A program made the position numbers and the translations under genes. Below are positions 37,055 to 39,812 of a stretch of DNA of 39,812 nucleotides, one piece after another; the stretch's first letter is position 1; each line of letters begins with the position of its first letter. Source of the DNA: 2-01-FULL-51-21 sp964348955 (lineage in GTDB: Bacteria; Patescibacteriota; Minisyncoccia; Phycocordibacterales; 2-01-FULL-51-21); contig CAYGEN010000003.1 of assembly GCA_964348955.1 (NCBI GenBank), positions 1 to 39,812 of the forward strand. Direction: 5' to 3'. The notes beneath the pieces are model-generated. The model saw only the letters and a program-made list of their open reading frames with translations. It had not been told where the DNA came from and did not search any database.

Positions 37055-37375
37055 TCATCTGAACCTTACGGCAAATTGACGTGCGGTTAGTGCGACACCT
37101 ATCCTTCCCGCCATGCTCCACTGCGTATGTTGCCTGTGGTCATAACAGGGAACCTCAAGCACCTGCACCCATTCACCGTTTGCCGTTTGTCCAGTGCTCT
37201 CTATGGCATCTGCGCTAATCGTTAAGACCCGAAATTGGGGGAAAGACTTTTTAAGTACCTCCACTTCCCATGCCAATAGCGCTCTGGTTAGCGAGACTTT
37301 AATTTCCAGTCCTGCACCGCATCGTTTTTCCCGAGGGGGAAGGTGAACCGCGGCAATGGCATTTTGAGTTTTCAT
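37055..37375 (-). CDS. Hypothetical protein
   Basis: 106 residues, mixed alpha/beta, no signal peptide. The segment LLAWEVEVLKKSFPQFRVLTISADAI followed by GEWVQVLEVPCYD suggests a small one-domain fold. No family recognised. ATG 37375 is preceded by GGAGG with 5-nt spacing, so the six extra codons of the longer frame are rejected. It has its own promoter and a 3' hairpin. Confidence 0.6.
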   Translation of the reverse strand: MKTQNAIAAVHLPPREKRCGAGLEIKVSLTRALLAWEVEVLKKSFPQFRVLTISADAIESTGQTANGEWVQVLEVPCYDHRQHTQWSMAGRIGVALTARQFAVRFR

Positions 37376-37407
37376 ACCAGCCTCCAGCAACATTGAACCC
37401 GCCGCCG

Positions 37408-37436
37408 ATAGTACAATGTCCGAGACAGGAGCGCAA
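37408..37436 (-). promoter_or_regulatory. Promoter of the 37055 gene
   Basis: On the minus strand TTGCGC (37431-37436), a 17-bp spacer and TACTAT (37408-37413). Moderate match. An AT-rich hairpin with a U-run (ATCATTAC/GTAATGAT, about 37444-37481) just upstream may insulate it. Confidence 0.45.
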
Positions 37437-37528
37437 ATGTTGCCGTATCAAGAAAAAATCATTACAGACTTGAAATGTAATGATGTGCTTGTTGAACTCA
37501 CGGATTCGTAAAATAGATGCCGTTATAT

Positions 37529-37568
37529 AAAAAAGAAAAACCCAGCCATGGAGCACGTGTCGGCTGGG
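37529..37568 (-). terminator. Terminator of the 37594 gene
   Basis: On the minus strand CCCAGCC (37568-37562), a 14-nt loop, GGCTGGG (37547-37541), then TTTTTCTTTTTT. Confidence 0.88.
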
Positions 37569-37593
37569 TCCACTGTCTCTCTTTGGGCTGGTG

Positions 37594-37965
37594 TCAGATT
37601 ATAATTTTTGTACCATGCCCAAGTTGTTCTATTTGTAACCAGTTATTCGGCATCTTTACCGCCGAAAACTGAAAATCGAACGCGGCACTAAGAAATCGCT
37701 CCAGTTCCATTGCTTCGAGAAGGACGTCTTGCACATCTATTTCTTTTTTGAGTGGCAGTCGAATTAACACCACCTCTCGGTTTGTCGGGCACTGGAAAAT
37801 TTCCAAGACACCATCATACGCGCATTGAAGACGTTCCAGCTGAGCAATACTCACTCTCGCCGGCACTTCTGCCAGCACGCAGAGATCGTCTTTGTTGTTC
37901 AACGGAGGAACGGGAAACGGATAATGCACCCGCACTTCCTGCCGTCTTTCAACTTCTTCGGTCAT
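37594..37965 (-). CDS. Hypothetical protein
   Basis: 123 residues, acidic, with alternating strands and helices (VRVHYPFPVPPLNNKDDL, VLAEVPARVSIAQLERLQ, REVVLIRLPLKKEIDVQDVL, LLEAMELERFLSAAFDFQF). Possibly a small ferredoxin-like or regulatory domain; not recognised. ATG 37965 follows a GGGGGAG site by 5 nt, so the 34-residue upstream extension is rejected. Own promoter and strong terminator. Confidence 0.62.
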   Translation of the reverse strand: MTEEVERRQEVRVHYPFPVPPLNNKDDLCVLAEVPARVSIAQLERLQCAYDGVLEIFQCPTNREVVLIRLPLKKEIDVQDVLLEAMELERFLSAAFDFQFSAVKMPNNWLQIEQLGHGTKIII

Positions 37966-38014
37966 TGGGGCTCCCCCTTGATGTGTGTTCCAAAAAACTA
38001 ATGCTCCAAGGGAG

Positions 38015-38042
38015 AATATAACAATTTGATTGAAAAAATCAA
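38015..38042 (-). promoter_or_regulatory. Promoter of the 37594 gene
   Basis: On the minus strand TTGATT (38037-38042), a 16-bp spacer and TATATT (38015-38020). It lies just downstream of the yqeY stop codon. Confidence 0.55.
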
Positions 38043-38047
38043 GTGAA

Positions 38048-38503
38048 TCAGATAAAGAGCAATTCAACGACTGCTTTTACATCGGCCCCGTCGGCTTTGC
38101 CCTTGAGCTCTGCCATGAGCGCTGACATGAGTTTACCCGACTGCGCCTTCTCCGTGATGCCGAGCTCATCTTTTATTGCATGAGCTCTCATGTCAATTTC
38201 TTCGCGGCTCATGAGACGCGGCAGGTAGTTTTCAAGAATGGCAAGCTCGGCTTCTTCCTTTACGGCGAGTTCTTCGCGGTTGCCTTTGCGGAATTGTTCA
38301 ATGGATTCCTTGCGCTGTTTTGCGGCGCGACGGATGACAACGAGCGCGTCATCGTCGCCTAGCTCCTCCGTGGGCTTGCGGCCTTTGGCGACGAGCTCGT
38401 TTGTGAAGGCGGTGGTAAGCCCCCGCACGACCGAGAGTCGCACCTCATCTCTCGCACGCAGTGCTTCCTTGATGCTTTCCTTCATTTCATTTTGGAGTGA
38501 CAT
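38048..38503 (-). CDS. yqeY: GatB/YqeY-domain protein
   Basis: 151 residues of the all-helical YqeY family, related to the tRNA-binding tail of GatB: MKESIKEALRARDEVRLSVVRGL, RKPTEELGDDDALVVIRRAAKQRKESIEQF, AILENYLPRLMSREEI and GKLMSALMAELKGKADG (each present as separate segments). The function is not settled; a link to tRNA amidation or aminoacyl-tRNA handling is assumed. ATG 38503 is chosen. A TACGAT (38513-38518) 9 nt upstream suggests a near-leaderless mRNA. Divergent from rmuC, 72 bp away. Confidence 0.9.
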   Translation of the reverse strand: MSLQNEMKESIKEALRARDEVRLSVVRGLTTAFTNELVAKGRKPTEELGDDDALVVIRRAAKQRKESIEQFRKGNREELAVKEEAELAILENYLPRLMSREEIDMRAHAIKDELGITEKAQSGKLMSALMAELKGKADGADVKAVVELLFI

Positions 38504-38563
38504 ACAATATTTATCGTAGCAGAAATGCAAGCTCTGCGCGAGTAAGGGCATGTGCGTGTGTGC

Positions 38564-38569
38564 TACAAT
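38564..38569 (+). promoter_or_regulatory. -10 box of leaderless rmuC
   Basis: TACAAT, then exactly 6 nt (GGGCGG) and ATG 38576. The -35 is poor. Confidence 0.55.
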
Positions 38570-38575
38570 GGGCGG

Positions 38576-39625
38576 ATGAGCGGAACTATTTTCGGCATTG
38601 CGGTCGTTATCCTTGTTGTGGTAAACGGCGTTTTGTTGTGGTTATTGCTTCGCAAAAAAGATACGGGCGCGGAGGAAAACCAAGGGTTTATGCTTCTCCA
38701 AAACCAGCTACAGAAGCTTTCCGAATCGCTTGAATTAAAGGTGGGGGAAGGTACAAAAGTGATGCATGACACGGTGCGCGCGCAGTTCGGCGAGTCGGCT
38801 CGGCTCATCAAAGAAATTACGCAGGAAATCACCTCGGTGAAAGAAATCGGGCGGCAGACCGCTTCCTTTGCCGAACAGCTGCAAAACCTGCAAGACATTC
38901 TAAAGAATCCGAAACAGCGCGGCGTGCTCGGCGAATACTACCTTGAAACAGTTCTTAAAAATGTGATGCCGCCCGGTATGTACCAGATGCAATATCCGTT
39001 TAAAAACGGTGAGATTGTGGACGCGGTGGTGTTCGTGGACAAGAAAATTGTGCCGATTGACTCAAAGTTCTCGCTTGAAAATTACAATCGGCTTATTCAT
39101 GCGCGGGACGCGGGCGAGCGCGCGCAGTTTGAAAAGGTGTTTGTAAGCGACTTGAAACTGCGCATTCAGGAGACGGCGAAGTACATCCGCCCAAACGAGG
39201 GCACGATGGATTTTGCCTTCATGTTCATTCCCTCCGAAGGCATCTATTACGACCTGCTCGTAAACGCGGTCGGCGCGGCGGAGGACGAGAGTTTGATTCA
39301 ACGCGCGGCGGGGAAGTACAAAGTCATTATTGTCTCGCCGACCTCTTTCCTCGCGTACCTCCAGACGGTGCTCCAGGGGCTCAAAGCACTTCAGATAGAA
39401 AAACAGGCGGTGGAAATACAAAAGCGCGTCGGAGAGCTAGGAAAGCACATTGGCAGTTACCAGGACTATTATCGCAAACTCGGCGCTTCGCTCGGCACGA
39501 CCGTTTCGCACTACAATCATGCTTCCAAGGAGCTCGGTAAAATAGATAAGGATGTCTATCGTATCACTGGCGACTCTGCCGATATTGAGACGCTCACGCT
39601 TGAGGCGCCCGAGCAGGAGGAATAA
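38576..39625 (+). CDS. rmuC: DNA recombination protein RmuC
   Basis: 349 residues: an N-terminal membrane helix (FGIAVVILVVVNGVLLWLLL, ~5-24), a helical coiled-coil (~35-105), then the RmuC nuclease-like core with GVLGEYYLETVLKNVMPPGMY, DAVVFVDKKIVPIDSKF, a YIRPNEGTMDFAFMFIPSEGIYYDLL block and a C-terminal helical region with LQGLKALQIEKQAVEI. RmuC limits inversion and recombination at short repeats. This is relevant in a genome with many palindromes, but any link is speculation. ATG 38576 gives a membrane anchor and the leaderless spacing. Confidence 0.92.
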   Translation: MSGTIFGIAVVILVVVNGVLLWLLLRKKDTGAEENQGFMLLQNQLQKLSESLELKVGEGTKVMHDTVRAQFGESARLIKEITQEITSVKEIGRQTASFAEQLQNLQDILKNPKQRGVLGEYYLETVLKNVMPPGMYQMQYPFKNGEIVDAVVFVDKKIVPIDSKFSLENYNRLIHARDAGERAQFEKVFVSDLKLRIQETAKYIRPNEGTMDFAFMFIPSEGIYYDLLVNAVGAAEDESLIQRAAGKYKVIIVSPTSFLAYLQTVLQGLKALQIEKQAVEIQKRVGELGKHIGSYQDYYRKLGASLGTTVSHYNHASKELGKIDKDVYRITGDSADIETLTLEAPEQEE

Positions 39626-39643
39626 AACGCATTTTCCTGCACC

Positions 39644-39671
39644 TTGACAAAACCCTAATATTTGCTATACT
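39644..39671 (+). promoter_or_regulatory. Strong promoter at the right edge
   Basis: TTGACA (39644-39649), a 16-bp spacer and TATACT (39666-39671). It is the best consensus match in the window, suggesting a highly expressed RNA. Confidence 0.75.
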
Positions 39672-39677
39672 TAATCG

Positions 39678-39812
39678 TCAAGATAGTTCTTTGAATCTAG
39701 CCTTATTTATGAGTCGAGCGCACTGGGTATAAAGCCTTTTTATACCTAATGCGCTCACCTCACATTGAGGCAGACGCTGGCCTGAGCGATTCCGGTAAAT
39801 CCAAAATTCAGG
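39678..39812 (+). ncRNA. Start of a structured transcript, possibly an rRNA leader
   Basis: AGTTCTTTGAA shortly after the predicted start resembles the boxA-like GTTCTTTGAAAACT of rRNA leaders such as those of Bacillus. Next comes a long hairpin (AGCGCA ... GGTATAAA/TTTATACC ... TGCGCT, ~39716-39755), then CCTCA/TGAGG and CGCT/AGCG hairpins. No protein start is seen. A 16S rRNA gene just beyond the edge is inferred; 16S itself is not visible. Confidence 0.35.

Noticed and set aside
39706..39812. Start of 16S rRNA itself (AGTCGAGCG, GACGCTGGC words)
   Set aside because: These short words occur in the wrong order and without the AGAGTTTGAT start; coincidental.

Overview
The window looks like core chromosome of an ultra-small-genome bacterium of the Candidate Phyla Radiation (Patescibacteria, most likely Parcubacteria-like). 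The clues are a short prolyl-tRNA synthetase without an editing domain, a class I lysyl-tRNA synthetase, a PriA homologue whose helicase motifs have decayed, a group I intron in a tRNA gene, a tRNA without encoded CCA, a compact dcw cluster and many small lineage-specific proteins. This placement is inference from gene content; no 16S rRNA gene is visible.

Layout. 1-164 (-): first half of a tRNA, probably Asn(GUU), interrupted by a group I intron that runs off the left edge. 366-1047 (+): DUF167 protein and the ribosome hibernation factor. 1295-4971 (-): fmt, def, a possible small membrane protein and a degenerate priA. 5158-7000: a secreted TPM-domain protein, an 81-bp tandem repeat, an ArsR-type regulator bracketed by two near-identical 30-bp palindromes, and a transposase remnant. 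7120-11903 (+): murA, a first mreB, clamp-loader delta', frr and rseP. 12499-18166 (+): proS, second mreB, mreC, an mreD-position gene, PBP2 and greA, followed by a candidate three-way-junction RNA. 18400-18990 is rich in palindromes and dispersed repeats. 19723-26345 (+): lysK, then mraZ-rsmH-ftsL-ftsI-murF behind an array of MraZ-type TGGGN repeats. 26408-34950 (-): an ABC exporter, then (beyond tRNA-Glu) a run of eight genes headed by an AbrB regulator and including a MacB-type tripartite export system. 35088-39625: a 43-residue membrane protein, 3-methyladenine glycosylase, four small unknown genes with strong Shine-Dalgarno sites, a YqeY-like protein and rmuC. A strong promoter at 39644-39671 leads off the right edge into structured RNA, possibly an rRNA leader.

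How it works together. Two adjacent blocks make the cell wall and set cell shape: murA/mreB and mreBCD/PBP2 for elongation, and mraZ/rsmH/ftsL/ftsI/murF for division. Translation is the other theme: fmt, def, frr, hpf, proS, lysK and two tRNAs.

Most notable observations: (i) many genes have a -10 box exactly 6 nt before the ATG, which predicts leaderless mRNAs, whereas the small accessory genes have strong SD sites; (ii) the tRNA intron; (iii) a probably ATPase-dead PriA; (iv) several unrelated families of long palindromes and dispersed hairpin repeats, and a well-folded candidate RNA after greA.
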